From Mycobacterium sp. 050128 (GTDB lineage Bacteria; Actinomycetota; Actinomycetes; Mycobacteriales; Mycobacteriaceae): a stretch of 64,000 bases of DNA. This document shows positions 43,729 through 53,100 of this stretch, piece after piece. The stretch lies in NCBI RefSeq assembly GCF_036409155.1, contig NZ_JAZGLW010000001.1, positions 558,001-622,000 on the forward strand, read 5' to 3'. Position 1 is the stretch's first letter. Each line of letters starts with the position of its first letter. Below the pieces are notes generated by a model. That model did not search any database. It was not told the origin of the DNA and worked only from the letters and a program-made list of their open reading frames with translations. A program made the position numbers and the translations under genes.

Positions 43729-44739
43729 TCAGTCGCCGAACTCGTGCGCTTGGTACTTGTGGGTGCCCTCGAGGTCGTCGAGGATCGCCGTCTGTGCCTT
43801 CTTGGGGAGGGTGTGCAGCATCTCGCGCACCCGGGCCTGACGCCGTGCCACCGCTTTGCGTTCCGGCATGCCGGGTGTCGCGACGATCTGCGGCGGTACG
43901 CCCTCGATCTCCTCGGTGCCGCCGGAGTGGTGACCCGCATCGACCATGGCTTGCTCTTCGGCCATGGTCGCCTCGTCCTTCTCTTCGGACATGCCGATCG
44001 GCCCGATGCGGCGGCCGTTGAGGAACTGGCGCACCACCGGCTCATCGCTGGTCAGCAACACCTCGCGCGGGCCGAACATGACCAGGTGCTTGCGGAACAG
44101 CATGCCGATGTTGTCCGGCACGGTGCGGGCGACGCTGATGTTGTGCGTCACGATCAGAATGGTCGCGTCGATCTGGGCGTTGATGTCGAGGATCAGCTGG
44201 CTCAGGTAGGCGGTACGGACCGGGTCCAGACCCGAGTCGGGCTCGTCGCAGAGAATGATCTGCGGGTCCAGCACCAGGGCGCGGGCCAGGCCGGCACGCT
44301 TGCGCATACCACCGGAGATCTCGCCGGGGAACTTCCGCTCGTCACCGCCGAGACCCACCAATTCGAGCTTCTCCATGACGATGTCACGGATCTCGCCTTC
44401 CTTTTTCTTGGTGTGCTCGCGCAGCGGGAAGGCGGTGTTGTCATAGAGATTCATCGAACCGAACAACGCGCCGTCCTGGAACAAAACCCCGAACAACGTG
44501 CGGATCTCGTAGAGCTCCTTGGCCGAGCACTCGATGATGTCGGTGCCATCGATGACAATCGAGCCACGTTCCGGACGAAGGAGGCCGATCAAGGACTTCA
44601 AAAACACGGACTTACCGGTACCCGACGGGCCCAGCAAAACGCTGACCTCCCCAGAAGGGATATCGAGGGTCACGTCTTCCCAAATCCTCGACGATCCGAA
44701 GGACTTGGTTAGACCGCTGACCTCAATAGCGACGCCCAT
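43729..44739 (-). CDS. mceG: MCE lipid-transport ATPase MceG (Mkl)
   Basis: A 336-aa ABC ATPase that energises Mce1/Mce4-type lipid importers. Walker A GPSGTGKS near residue 38, signature EISGGMRKRAGLARAL near 140, Walker B ILCDEPDSGLDP near 165 and the His switch VTHNI near 198. The C-terminal extension (about 250-336, with EEKDEATMAEEQAMVDAG) is typical of MceG. ATG 44739 has GAAGGA 7 nt upstream; a GTG at 44796 would give a version close to the 359-aa form annotated in M. tuberculosis. No mce genes are in the window, as is usual. Confidence 0.95.
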   Translation of the reverse strand: MGVAIEVSGLTKSFGSSRIWEDVTLDIPSGEVSVLLGPSGTGKSVFLKSLIGLLRPERGSIVIDGTDIIECSAKELYEIRTLFGVLFQDGALFGSMNLYDNTAFPLREHTKKKEGEIRDIVMEKLELVGLGGDERKFPGEISGGMRKRAGLARALVLDPQIILCDEPDSGLDPVRTAYLSQLILDINAQIDATILIVTHNISVARTVPDNIGMLFRKHLVMFGPREVLLTSDEPVVRQFLNGRRIGPIGMSEEKDEATMAEEQAMVDAGHHSGGTEEIEGVPPQIVATPGMPERKAVARRQARVREMLHTLPKKAQTAILDDLEGTHKYQAHEFGD

Positions 44740-44913
44740 AGGGAATCCTTCCGTCGACGCATGCTGCCACCTGCCCCTTTGTGTGGCATGAGTCACTGTA
44801 GCGCACGCCTGGGACCACACAGCATGGTTGCACAGCACCGCAGCGAAAAATTCGCCGACCTGAGACCCACCCCTACAGGCAGGCTAATGGCCCTGGCAGC
44901 GGCCGTAAAGCGG

Positions 44914-46443
44914 TCAACTGGTCGGCGCCCAGTTACCGTGGAAGCCCATCGGTACGCGCTGCGGCAAGTGCACGGTCGCAATCGTCTCCAGGGTCTGGGC
45001 GTCCAGCATCAGCAATTGCCCCTCGTCCCGGCCACGGTGATACGCGTAACCCATCAATACGCCGTCATCCTCGGCACGCTCCCCCGAACCGTTCGCAGGG
45101 TTGGGCACAAAGCACATCTCGCCGAGTAAAAGGCCCGGTTCCAGCGCCGCGACGCTGCTCGAGCCGGTCACGTAGTCGTGCTTGTAGAACGCCGAGGTCA
45201 TCTCGGTCGCGCCACCGGACAGGTAGCCGCCGTCCAACCCGACGGCGTAGCCGAACCGGTGCCGGCCGCCCAGCAACGACTCGTCGATGCGCGGAAACTC
45301 CTGCGGACGGTCGTCGCGGCGCTCGGTGGCGACCGCACCCGTGGTCAGGTTGATCGTCCAGCGATCCAGCACGGGCCGGCTGTCGCCCGGACCGCGCAGG
45401 TCGCGGTCGAACATCCGCGAGTAACTGACCACGTCGAGCACCAGGACCTCTGCGCCGTCGCGCATTTCCGAGTAGGCGTTCAGCGGGTGGTACACGTAGC
45501 AGGGTTCGATGTCGAACCAGCGCACCGGGGCTTTTCCGGCGGCATTGCCGCCGGTTTCGCGGGGCATTACTCCGATGCGCGCCGGATAGCTGTCCTTCCA
45601 GCTGTAGGGCATCCGATTCATCGGCTGCCGATTGTTGTTCATCGCCGTCATCACCGGATTGGGGATCCGGACCCGGCCGAGCAGCGACTGCACCACCAGG
45701 CGGGCCGGCGAACTCAGCCAGCGCGGCACGCTGGCCGGCAAGATCTGCATCGGGTCGAACGTCACCGGCAGGTCATAGATCACCACGTACTTATCGGTCA
45801 GGGAGAAGTCGTGCATCATCGGCGACCCGCTGACTTCGATGTCGACGGTGCGCCGTGCCTGGCCGTCGGTATCGATCACCGAGTACTGCACGGTGCGCCC
45901 GCGTCCGAAGGAATAGGAAACGGCGTGCAGTTCTCCGGTGTGCGGATCGCGGTGCGGGTGGGCGGTGTAGCCACCGAACAGGGTGCCGCCGAAATCGCAG
46001 GGCCCGACGGTGTCCAGCTCGTCGGTGAGCTCGTAGTTGGCACCGCCGCCTTCGACGAGAGCCAGCGTCCGCCCGGCATGGGTGAGCACGTTGGTGTTGG
46101 GGCCGACCGACAGCATCCCGGCGCGCGGGTTGAGCCCCTTGGGCTCGGCCTCGCCGAGCGCGGCGCACGCGGGCGGGGTACGGACCCAGCGGTTGCGGTA
46201 CCAGCAGGCCTTGCCGTCGCGCAGCGCCACCCCGTGCACCATCGCGTCGCCGGTGAACCAGTGGTAGGTGGCCGGGTCCACCTCCGCGGCCGGGTTGGGC
46301 CCGTTACGCAGGTAGCGCCCGTCGAGGTGCTCCGGGATGTGCCCGGTGACCTGCAAGTCGGTAGCGGTCACTTCGGCGCCGACCGGCGCCAGGAAGCCTT
46401 CGAGGTAGGGGTTCTCGGATTTGGTTGTCTGCGTTGAAGTCAT
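44914..46443 (-). CDS. Carotenoid oxygenase family protein
   Basis: A 509-aa non-haem iron dioxygenase of the carotenoid cleavage family, counterpart of Rv0654. It has the RNGPNP motif near residues 46-51 and FTGDAMVHGVAL near 64-75, the first of four iron-ligand His regions; others lie in FGGYTAHPHRDPHTGELH (about 155-172), MMHDFSLTDKY (about 210) and the C-terminal PMGFHGNW. It probably cleaves apocarotenoid double bonds to aldehydes. Strong AGGAGTT at 8 nt before ATG. Divergent from a TetR gene with a palindrome between them. Confidence 0.93.
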   Translation of the reverse strand: MTSTQTTKSENPYLEGFLAPVGAEVTATDLQVTGHIPEHLDGRYLRNGPNPAAEVDPATYHWFTGDAMVHGVALRDGKACWYRNRWVRTPPACAALGEAEPKGLNPRAGMLSVGPNTNVLTHAGRTLALVEGGGANYELTDELDTVGPCDFGGTLFGGYTAHPHRDPHTGELHAVSYSFGRGRTVQYSVIDTDGQARRTVDIEVSGSPMMHDFSLTDKYVVIYDLPVTFDPMQILPASVPRWLSSPARLVVQSLLGRVRIPNPVMTAMNNNRQPMNRMPYSWKDSYPARIGVMPRETGGNAAGKAPVRWFDIEPCYVYHPLNAYSEMRDGAEVLVLDVVSYSRMFDRDLRGPGDSRPVLDRWTINLTTGAVATERRDDRPQEFPRIDESLLGGRHRFGYAVGLDGGYLSGGATEMTSAFYKHDYVTGSSSVAALEPGLLLGEMCFVPNPANGSGERAEDDGVLMGYAYHRGRDEGQLLMLDAQTLETIATVHLPQRVPMGFHGNWAPTS

Positions 46444-46456
46444 TTGCTGAACTCCT

Positions 46457-46480
46457 ATAACATTGATATTTCAGCGTTAT
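46457..46480. promoter_or_regulatory. Operator-like palindrome between carotenoid oxygenase and TetR genes
   Basis: ATAACATTGA-TATT-TCAGCGTTAT is a 24-bp imperfect inverted repeat (8 of 10 arm positions pair) in the 83-nt divergent spacer. The position predicts that the TetR protein controls both genes. Confidence 0.6.
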
Positions 46481-46526
46481 TGAGACGCTACGCCCGCGAT
46501 GAGAAGATGGCAAGGCCGCGGCAGAG

Positions 46527-47213
46527 ATGGTTGGAGAGATGACTTCGGAAATTCGGCGCAGTGTTCGCGACGAGATGCTGCTCGCTGCGGTCGGCCTGCT
46601 CGACGAGCACGGGCCCGACGCCCTGCAAACCCGCAAGGTGGCGGGTGCGGCGGGGACCTCGACGATGTCGGTGTACACCCACTTCGGCGGGATGCGCGCG
46701 TTGATCGAAGCGGTCGCCGAGGAAGGGTTGCGGCAGTTCGACCAGGCCCAAACGGTGCCGCAGACCGCCGACCCGGTCGCCGATCTGTTCGTCACCGGCG
46801 CCGCCTACCGCCGCTACGCCATCGAGCGCCCACACATGTACCGCCTGATGTTCGGCAGCACCAGCGCGCACGGCATCAACGCGCCGGCCGGCAATGTTCT
46901 GACGCTCACGGTCGCCGAGATCGAGCAGCACCACCCGAGCTTCGCGCATGTGGTGCGGGTGGTGCGCCGATGCATGCAGGCCGGCCGGATCACCGTGGGT
47001 GGCGCGGACGACGACGCGTCCGTCGTGGCCACCGCGGCCCAGTTCTGGGCGTTGATCCACGGGTTCGTGATGCTGGAGTTGGCCGGGTACTACGGCGACG
47101 ACGGATCGGCGATCGCCCCGGTGCTCAACGCGATGACGTCGAATCTGCTTGTCGCCCTGGGCGATACAGCCGAGCGGGTGGCACAGTCAGTGCGGTCTGC
47201 GTTTCCCGACTGA
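46527..47213 (+). CDS. TetR-family regulator (carotenoid oxygenase neighbour)
   Basis: A 228-aa TetR protein; HTH near residues 30-55 (TRKVAGAAGTSTMSVYTHFGG) and a WHG-type C-terminal sensor domain (AAQFWALIHGFVMLELAGYY, shortened). Two ATG codons, 46527 and 46539, are possible; the second has GGAGAG too close to be an ideal ribosome-binding site. Divergent from the carotenoid oxygenase gene; counterpart of Rv0653c. Convergent with rplL across a shared terminator. Confidence 0.92.
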   Translation: MVGEMTSEIRRSVRDEMLLAAVGLLDEHGPDALQTRKVAGAAGTSTMSVYTHFGGMRALIEAVAEEGLRQFDQAQTVPQTADPVADLFVTGAAYRRYAIERPHMYRLMFGSTSAHGINAPAGNVLTLTVAEIEQHHPSFAHVVRVVRRCMQAGRITVGGADDDASVVATAAQFWALIHGFVMLELAGYYGDDGSAIAPVLNAMTSNLLVALGDTAERVAQSVRSAFPD

Positions 47214-47220
47214 ACACACG

Positions 47221-47259
47221 AAACCCCCGGGACCCGTGTTAACAGGCTCCCGGGGGTTT
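47221..47259. terminator. Bidirectional terminator between TetR gene and rplL
   Basis: Perfect 12-bp inverted repeat AAACCCCCGGGA (47221-47232) / TCCCGGGGGTTT (47248-47259) with a 15-nt loop, 8 nt after the TetR stop and 12 nt after the rplL stop on the other strand. Confidence 0.9.
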
Positions 47260-47271
47260 GCGCGAGTTGAA

Positions 47272-47667
47272 CTACTTGACCGTGACCGTAGCGCCGGCGG
47301 CCTCGAGCTTGCCCTTGGCCTCCTCGGCGGCTTCCTTGGCGACCTTCTCCAGCAACGGCTTGGGTGCGCCGTCGACCAGGTCCTTGGCCTCTTTGAGGCC
47401 CAGGCCGGAGACGATCTCGCGGACGACCTTGATGACGCCGATCTTCTTGTCTCCGGCAGCCTCGAGGATGACGTCGAACTCCGACTGCTCCTCGGCGGCC
47501 TCGGCGGGCGCACCACCGGCGGCGGCGCCACCGGCAGCGGCAACGGCGACCGGGGCGGCCGCGGTGACCTCGAAGGTCTCCTCAAACTTCTTCACGAAGT
47601 CCGAGAGCTCGAGCAGGGTCATTTCCTTGAAGACGTCGAGCAGGTCATCGGTGGAGATTTTTGCCAT
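47272..47667 (-). CDS. rplL: 50S ribosomal protein L7/L12
   Basis: L7/L12 (131 aa) forms the ribosomal stalk that recruits translation GTPases. N-terminal dimerisation domain ([20 protein letters not shown]), Ala/Gly hinge (about 37-56), and C-terminal domain with [20 protein letters not shown] and [13 protein letters not shown]. Located 32 nt after rplJ, ending at a strong hairpin. Confidence 0.98.
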   Translation of the reverse strand: MAKISTDDLLDVFKEMTLLELSDFVKKFEETFEVTAAAPVAVAAAGGAAAGGAPAEAAEEQSEFDVILEAAGDKKIGVIKVVREIVSGLGLKEAKDLVDGAPKPLLEKVAKEAAEEAKGKLEAAGATVTVK

Positions 47668-47699
47668 GGTGTGGGTCCTTCCTAGTTTGGATTTTTGGG

Positions 47700-48323
47700 T
47701 TATTCGGCGTCAGCCGGTGTCTCGGCGGGTGCTTCTGCCTCGGCGGGTGCTTCCGAAGCGGCTGCCTCGGGAGCGGGTTCTGCGGCCGGAGCCGCTGCGG
47801 CAGCCGGGTCGGCCGCCTTCTTCTCTTGCAGGGCGGCCGCGAGGCGGGCGAACTGCGAAACCGGCGCGTTGAACAGGCCGGCAGCCTTGGCGAGGTTGCC
47901 CTTCATGGCACCGGCCAGCTTGGCCAGCAGCACCTCGCGCGATTCCAGGTCGGCGATCCGCTCGACCTCGGCCACCGTCAGCGGGTGGCCATCCATGTAG
48001 CCACCCTTAATTACCAGCGCCTTGTTCTCCTTGGCGAAGGTCTTGATGGCCTTGGCGGCGTCGACCGGTTCGCCGCTGACGAACGCGATGGCCGTCGGGC
48101 CCGCGAACAGCTCGTCGAGACCCTCGATCCCGGCTTCGGTCGCTGCCCGCTTGATCAGCGTGTTCTTGGCCACGGTGTAGGTGGCCGAACCCGCCAGCGA
48201 GCGGCGCAGCTCGGCCAGGTTGGCGACGGTCAAGCCGCGGTACTCGGTGATGACGGTCGCGGTCGAGGCGCTGAACTGCTCGACAATGTCCGCTACGGCG
48301 GTGGCCTTGTCGGCTTTGGCCAT
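47700..48323 (-). CDS. rplJ: 50S ribosomal protein L10
   Basis: L10 (207 aa) anchors L7/L12 dimers to the ribosome. Core [20 protein letters not shown] near residues 20-40 and [15 protein letters not shown]. The C-terminal 40 residues are an Ala/Pro/Glu-rich tail, longer than in most bacteria. ATG 48323 follows GAGGAGG; the open frame upstream is the L10 leader RNA and not protein. Confidence 0.97.
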   Translation of the reverse strand: MAKADKATAVADIVEQFSASTATVITEYRGLTVANLAELRRSLAGSATYTVAKNTLIKRAATEAGIEGLDELFAGPTAIAFVSGEPVDAAKAIKTFAKENKALVIKGGYMDGHPLTVAEVERIADLESREVLLAKLAGAMKGNLAKAAGLFNAPVSQFARLAAALQEKKAADPAAAAAPAAEPAPEAAASEAPAEAEAPAETPADAE

Positions 48324-48526
48324 GCATAACCTCCTCGTTAGAAGTGTCTTCTGCGCTTCCCCCGAGGAACGACGAACGCCCCGGCGCAGGAAGCGGCACG
48401 GGGCGTTGAAATACACCGGCGCGAGCGCCGGCGGTAATGCCTCGTCCTCCTGCGTGGGCCGCCGGGATGTTCCCGGACCTTCAACCGATTGCTCGGTGAC
48501 CGACGGTCTTCGGTGGATCGGCACCA
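48324..48526 (-). ncRNA. Ribosomal protein L10 leader (rplJ autoregulatory RNA)
   Basis: The 200-nt leader contains the conserved L10-leader features of actinobacteria (minus strand: CCACCGAAGACCGTCGGT, then GAAGGTCC and CCCACGCAGGAGG) and downstream hairpins: AACGCCCCG / CGGGGCGTT (48375-48383 with 48399-48407), and a GGCGCGAGCGCC-type stem. Such leaders bind L10(L12)4 and control rplJL. Assigned by position and motif memory; covariance was not tested. Confidence 0.7.
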
Positions 48527-48556
48527 AGGATAGCGTGACAACAGCCGGTCGGCCAA
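48527..48556 (-). promoter_or_regulatory. Candidate sigma-A promoter of rplJL
   Basis: On the minus strand, -35-like TTGGCC (48551-48556), 18-nt spacer, then -10-like TATCCT (48527-48532), directly upstream of the L10 leader. Confidence 0.45.
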
Positions 48557-48650
48557 AACGGCGGATCTCAGGTGACGGCGACGCTCAGCAGAGCAAATGC
48601 ACCGGCAGCATGTGCAGCGGGCTCCACCCTGTGCAGCGCAACGCGGTTGG

Positions 48651-49556
48651 CTAGGCCCCCGCGAGCCGGGCCGCGCCGATCAGGCCGGCCTCGCCGCCTA
48701 GCTCGGCGGGTACCAACCGCAATCCGGCCAGGAAATCCAGCCCGGCGTAGTCGGCCAGCACCGCGTGCAACGGGTCGAACAACACGCGGCCGGACTTTGC
48801 GACTCCTCCCCCGATGACGACGAGGTCCAGGTCGCAGACCGCCGCCACCGAAGCGATCATCGCCGCGAGCCCGGTGGCGCCCCGGCGGAATGCGCGCAGC
48901 GCTATCGCATCCCCATCGGCCGCAGCGGCGGCCAGCTCGCGAGCGCCGGCGACAGGCGGCGCCGACCATCCGTTGGCCCGTGCCCAGCGCACCATCCACG
49001 GACCTGACGCGACTGTCTCGACGCACCCGCGGCCCCCGCACGCGCAGCGCTCACCGCCCTCTTCGACCACCACGTGACCGACATGCCCGGCATTGCCGGT
49101 ACGCCCGGTGTACGGCGCGCCGTTGAGTACCAATCCGCCCCCGACGCCGGTCGACACCACCATGGCCAACAGAAAGCCCGCGCCCCGACCCGCGCCCTGC
49201 CAATGCTCTCCCAGGGCCATGCACAATCCGTCACCGCCGAGGCGCACCGGCACCCCTGGCACCGCCGCCACGACCCGGTCCCGTAACGGAAAGTGTTGCC
49301 AGCCTTTGATATTGATCGGGCTGACGGTTCCGCTGCGCAGGTCGATGGGCCCGGCCGACGCGATTCCCACCGCGCCGACCGCACCGCCGGCCGCCGCTAG
49401 GGCCTCGGCGATCATGGCGGCGACGACCTCCCAGACCTGTTCGGCCGAGCCGCCCGGCGGGGTCGGCCGGGTCGCGTTGTACACCAGCGCGCCGTTGGGA
49501 TCCACAAGCCCCGCAGCGATTTTCGTGCCGCCGATGTCCAGACCGAGAGTAAGCAT
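48651..49556 (-). CDS. ROK-family sugar kinase
   Basis: A 301-aa ATP-dependent kinase/regulator-fold protein. N-terminal phosphate motif LGLDIGGTKIAAGLVD, sugar-binding GNAGHVGHVVVEEGG near 158-172, and the ROK zinc motif CACGGRGCVET near 178-188. No DNA-binding domain, so it is a kinase rather than a repressor, probably for glucose or a related hexose. Counterpart of Rv0650. It lies 6 nt after the upstream hypothetical gene and belongs to the mannosidase unit, suggesting glycan or mannose salvage. Confidence 0.92.
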   Translation of the reverse strand: MLTLGLDIGGTKIAAGLVDPNGALVYNATRPTPPGGSAEQVWEVVAAMIAEALAAAGGAVGAVGIASAGPIDLRSGTVSPINIKGWQHFPLRDRVVAAVPGVPVRLGGDGLCMALGEHWQGAGRGAGFLLAMVVSTGVGGGLVLNGAPYTGRTGNAGHVGHVVVEEGGERCACGGRGCVETVASGPWMVRWARANGWSAPPVAGARELAAAAADGDAIALRAFRRGATGLAAMIASVAAVCDLDLVVIGGGVAKSGRVLFDPLHAVLADYAGLDFLAGLRLVPAELGGEAGLIGAARLAGA

Positions 49557-49562
49557 GGCCGA

Positions 49563-50180
49563 TCAGTGCCGATGGGTGTTGTCGGGTTGGCGGGGGTCAC
49601 CGGGATGCTCGTAGCCGGGTGCGAGCACGACCAGCGCGGCGCGGCGCTCGTCCAGCCACAGCCGGAAGGCGCGACGACACGCGGCGCCGCGCAGATGCTC
49701 GGCGACCGCGGAGCGCACCTGTACCAGCGGCGGCCCGAGACCCGACGGCGCGCGCCAGCCGTGGCGGTCGGGGCTCGCCGCGGCGAACCGCAGCGGATTG
49801 CGGGCGTGATAGTCGGCCACCTGTAGATCGCTGACTCGGACCGCGGCCGTCACGTCGACGAACAGCGCTCGCGCCCGCGGATCCGCCAGCGTCGCCGCGG
49901 CCACACTGCCGATCTCCAGCCGGGCCGTCACGTCGGGCAGCAACTCGGCCTCGGTCGGCGCGTCGTTGACGCTCAATCCGCGGGTAGCCACCTCGGCGGC
50001 GACCACGCGTTCGGTCACCAGAAGTTGCGTGAGCCAGCGCCGCAGTTGGCGGCCCTCGCTGGTGCCGCGGGCAGGCAGCGCCGCCGCGTGTGGGCCGTCG
50101 CGCAATCGCGCCTCGGCCGCGTCGACCTCCTCAACCGCGACGGGCGCGCCCGCGACGGTGGCCACCGGCGGCACGCTCAT
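49563..50180 (-). CDS. Conserved hypothetical protein (position of M. tuberculosis fabD2)
   Basis: A 205-aa protein starting at ATG 50180, overlapping the mannosidase stop (ATGA). M. tuberculosis has a gene named fabD2 here, but I see no GHSxG malonyl-transferase motif, so that activity is not supported. The region RRWLTQLLVTERVVAAEVATRG followed by VADYHARNPLRF (shortened) resembles the helical N-terminal segment of SurA/parvulin-type chaperones; this is only a resemblance. No signal peptide. It is between the GH38 enzyme and ROK kinase genes. Confidence 0.75.
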   Translation of the reverse strand: MSVPPVATVAGAPVAVEEVDAAEARLRDGPHAAALPARGTSEGRQLRRWLTQLLVTERVVAAEVATRGLSVNDAPTEAELLPDVTARLEIGSVAAATLADPRARALFVDVTAAVRVSDLQVADYHARNPLRFAAASPDRHGWRAPSGLGPPLVQVRSAVAEHLRGAACRRAFRLWLDERRAALVVLAPGYEHPGDPRQPDNTHRH

Positions 50181-53100
50181 GTCACGGTCACCTGCACCGC
50201 CGGCGAGTAGACCAGGCGTCCGGCGCAGCCCACCCGGATCAGGGCCCACCACTGGCCGGGTTCCAGCCACGCGGGTGGGCTGACGTCGAAGCCGAACTCG
50301 ACGGTCCTGCGGGCCGGCAGCAGCGCACCGACCGAGGCCGGGCCGATCCATTCCCAGGTGCCCCAGGGGCTGATCAGATGGGCCTCGGCCGATAGGTCCG
50401 CCGCGGCATGGCTGCCGATCGTCACGGCCAGCCGGGTCGTCTGCCCGGCGCGCATCGTGATCTCGTCAGGCCCGTCGACGAGGTAGACCAGCTCGGTGTC
50501 CTGGTCCGCACCGATTTCGACGATGCTCACGTCCTCGACGGTCTGGTGCCAGGCGGCCGGGAGGTTGTCCCCGGCGATGCGCAGCTGCGCCCGGATCGGG
50601 TACTGGCCGGGCGCAGCTGCGGCCGGGATCGTCAGCACTACGTCGGCCTCCCGGTGCTCGCCGCTGCCGAGCCGCAGCGGCAGCTCGGCGGGCGTCGCGG
50701 ACCAGCCGTCCGGGCACGCCAGCGCGACCACGCCGTGCAGCTCGGTGTCGGTGCAGTCACTGGCCGCGGTGAGCCGCAGCGTCAGCTCATCGCCCGGCTC
50801 GGCGGTCGCCCGCTGCGGGTGCAGGTGCGCGACGGCCGGCAGTCCGCCCAGCGGCGCGGGCCCGCGATTGTGCAGCCAGTAGCGCGCGTACAGCGGCTGG
50901 GCGTTCTCGGCTTCCGGGGCCAGCGCGGCGGGCTCATCGAATGCCTTGGGGATCTTGAGCCGGGCCAGCACGGTGGCGACCTGGTAGCCGTGCAGCTGGA
51001 TCGACCGCTGGCGTCCGTGCGGTGTCTCCAGCAGGTCAGCGAGCTGTAGCGAGCCCACCTTGCCGATCGCGGAACCGATCGACACCCGAGTGTGGGCGCC
51101 GGTCGATTCGACCAGCCGCACTGCCACCGCGGCGGGGTCGACGGGCTCGGCGCGACCGGCTGTGAGCGGGTTGCCGGCCGCCTTGAACGCGCCGACGTGC
51201 ACGGTATCGGCGGGCTCGATGTGCAGCAGCGACCCGGTGGAGGCCAGCTTGCCTCGCCGCCGATCGGGGAAGACGGCGCGCAGCGGATGGGAGAACTGCG
51301 CGCTGCGGCTGGGGATGCCGACGTGCCGCCAGTCGCCGTCCCCGCCGGTCAGCGCGTAGTCGAAGTGGTGTGTCCAGTGCTGCAGTTGGAAGTTCGACCC
51401 GTCGGGCGCGGTGCGGCGTGGTTCGTCGATCCAAGTGCCGGACGGCCAGCCGGTGCAGGACCGCAACAGCGCGGTGTGCAGCGTGCCTTCGCTGTCGACG
51501 GCGAAGCTCGGCACGCCGCGGTTGAGCAACGCGACCGTGCGGGATTCGAAGGGTTCCACGCCAGCGGCCGCGCGCTGTTTGACGACGATCTCGGCATCAT
51601 CGAGATCGTCTGCCACCGAGGCTATTTCGGCGTTGAGACGCTTCTCATCGGTGCCGTCGATCACCAGCACGGGCAGCGCACGCACCCCGCTCAGGTCGGC
51701 TCCGGGCACCCAGGCCGCCGCCAATGCCGTCGCCGCGGGCACCCACACCCTGGCTCGGCCCCGCTTCGACAGCTGGCGCGCGAATTCCTCGGCGTATTCC
51801 GGATCGGCTTCGGCGAGTACCGCTTTGGTGAAGGCGTTGCGGTCGGGGCCGCCCAGCGCAATGCGGACGTCGGGCAGGTTGGAGTCGACCGCGAGGTTGC
51901 CGTAGCGCGGCCTGTCGGCGCCACTGCAGGTGGCCGTCACGCCGGCGCGGACCAGGGCGACCATCAGCTCGCGCGCCAGTGGTCCGGATGACGCTTCCGA
52001 CGGCGACACCACCTCGGCCACAGATAACGCGCGAATATCGTTATCTCCCAATCTAACCCGCGCAGCCGACGATAGACCGAACCAGCTGTAGGCCGGGTTA
52101 TCCAACGTCCACGGCAAGTGCTCGGTGTCCACCGAGCGAGGTCCGTCGTGCAGCAACGCGAAACCGCGGCCGACGACGGCGTCGCCCACCTCGCTGACCG
52201 GCATGGCACCTGGCACCGGACACGGCCAGCGCAGCCGCAGCAGGCGATCCGCACCGGTGAATTCGTCTATCGTGGTGCGGCAGTCCACCCGCGCTACGCC
52301 GTTCCACAGCGTCAATGTCTGTGTATAGCACAGCAATTCGCCAATCCGGCCGTGCACGACGAGCCGCTGACCGAGCGGTCCTCGGTAAGCCTGCACCTGC
52401 GCCGGCGATTCGGACGAGCCCACCACCGGCCCCTTGGGCAGCAGATGCCAAGGGCCCTCGCCCTGCGTCGGGTGGGCCGGGTATTCGTCGTAGACGGCGA
52501 GCTCGTTGCCCACCCGCCCATCCGCGATCAGCTCGCGGCCATCCTGAACCAACGACACCACCGCGCCGCCCCGGGCCGGGTCGACCGCCAACCGGTAGTG
52601 CTCGTTTTCGATTTCGCATCCGGGCACCGCCTCCCAGCCGGTCGCCTCCTGGGCGGGAGCCAGCCGGTAGGCCCGCCAGCCCAGCGACGGGACGTCACGG
52701 GCCAGCCAAGTGACCGACCGCCCGTCGTGCTCAACCATTGTGGGCAGCTCGGCACCGTCGACGTCGTGCACCCGCACCCCCGCGGCCAGCGGCGGATCAA
52801 CCCGTGCGGTGACGATGTCGGTGCGCCGCTGCGTCAGCGAATTCCAGACGACCACGTCACCGGCCTGAGAACTCAACGCGCCCGACAGCAGCGCCAGGGA
52901 GTTGTCGCGGGCCGCGCGACCCAGTTCCCACGCGTCGCGCCAACCGGTCAGCAGATCGAGGTAGACCTGGTCGGATTCCGAGCCGGTGATCGCGTCGTGG
53001 TGCGCGCCGTAGGCCAGCTGCACCCACGCCTTGGCCAGCGCGGCCTGCGGGTAGTCGGCGCCGGTCATCAGCGCGGCGAACACCGCGTAACGCTCGGCGT

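Noticed and set aside
49563..50180. Calling this gene fabD2 / malonyl-CoA:ACP transacylase
   Set aside because: Too short and without GHSxG; the name rests only on gene order.
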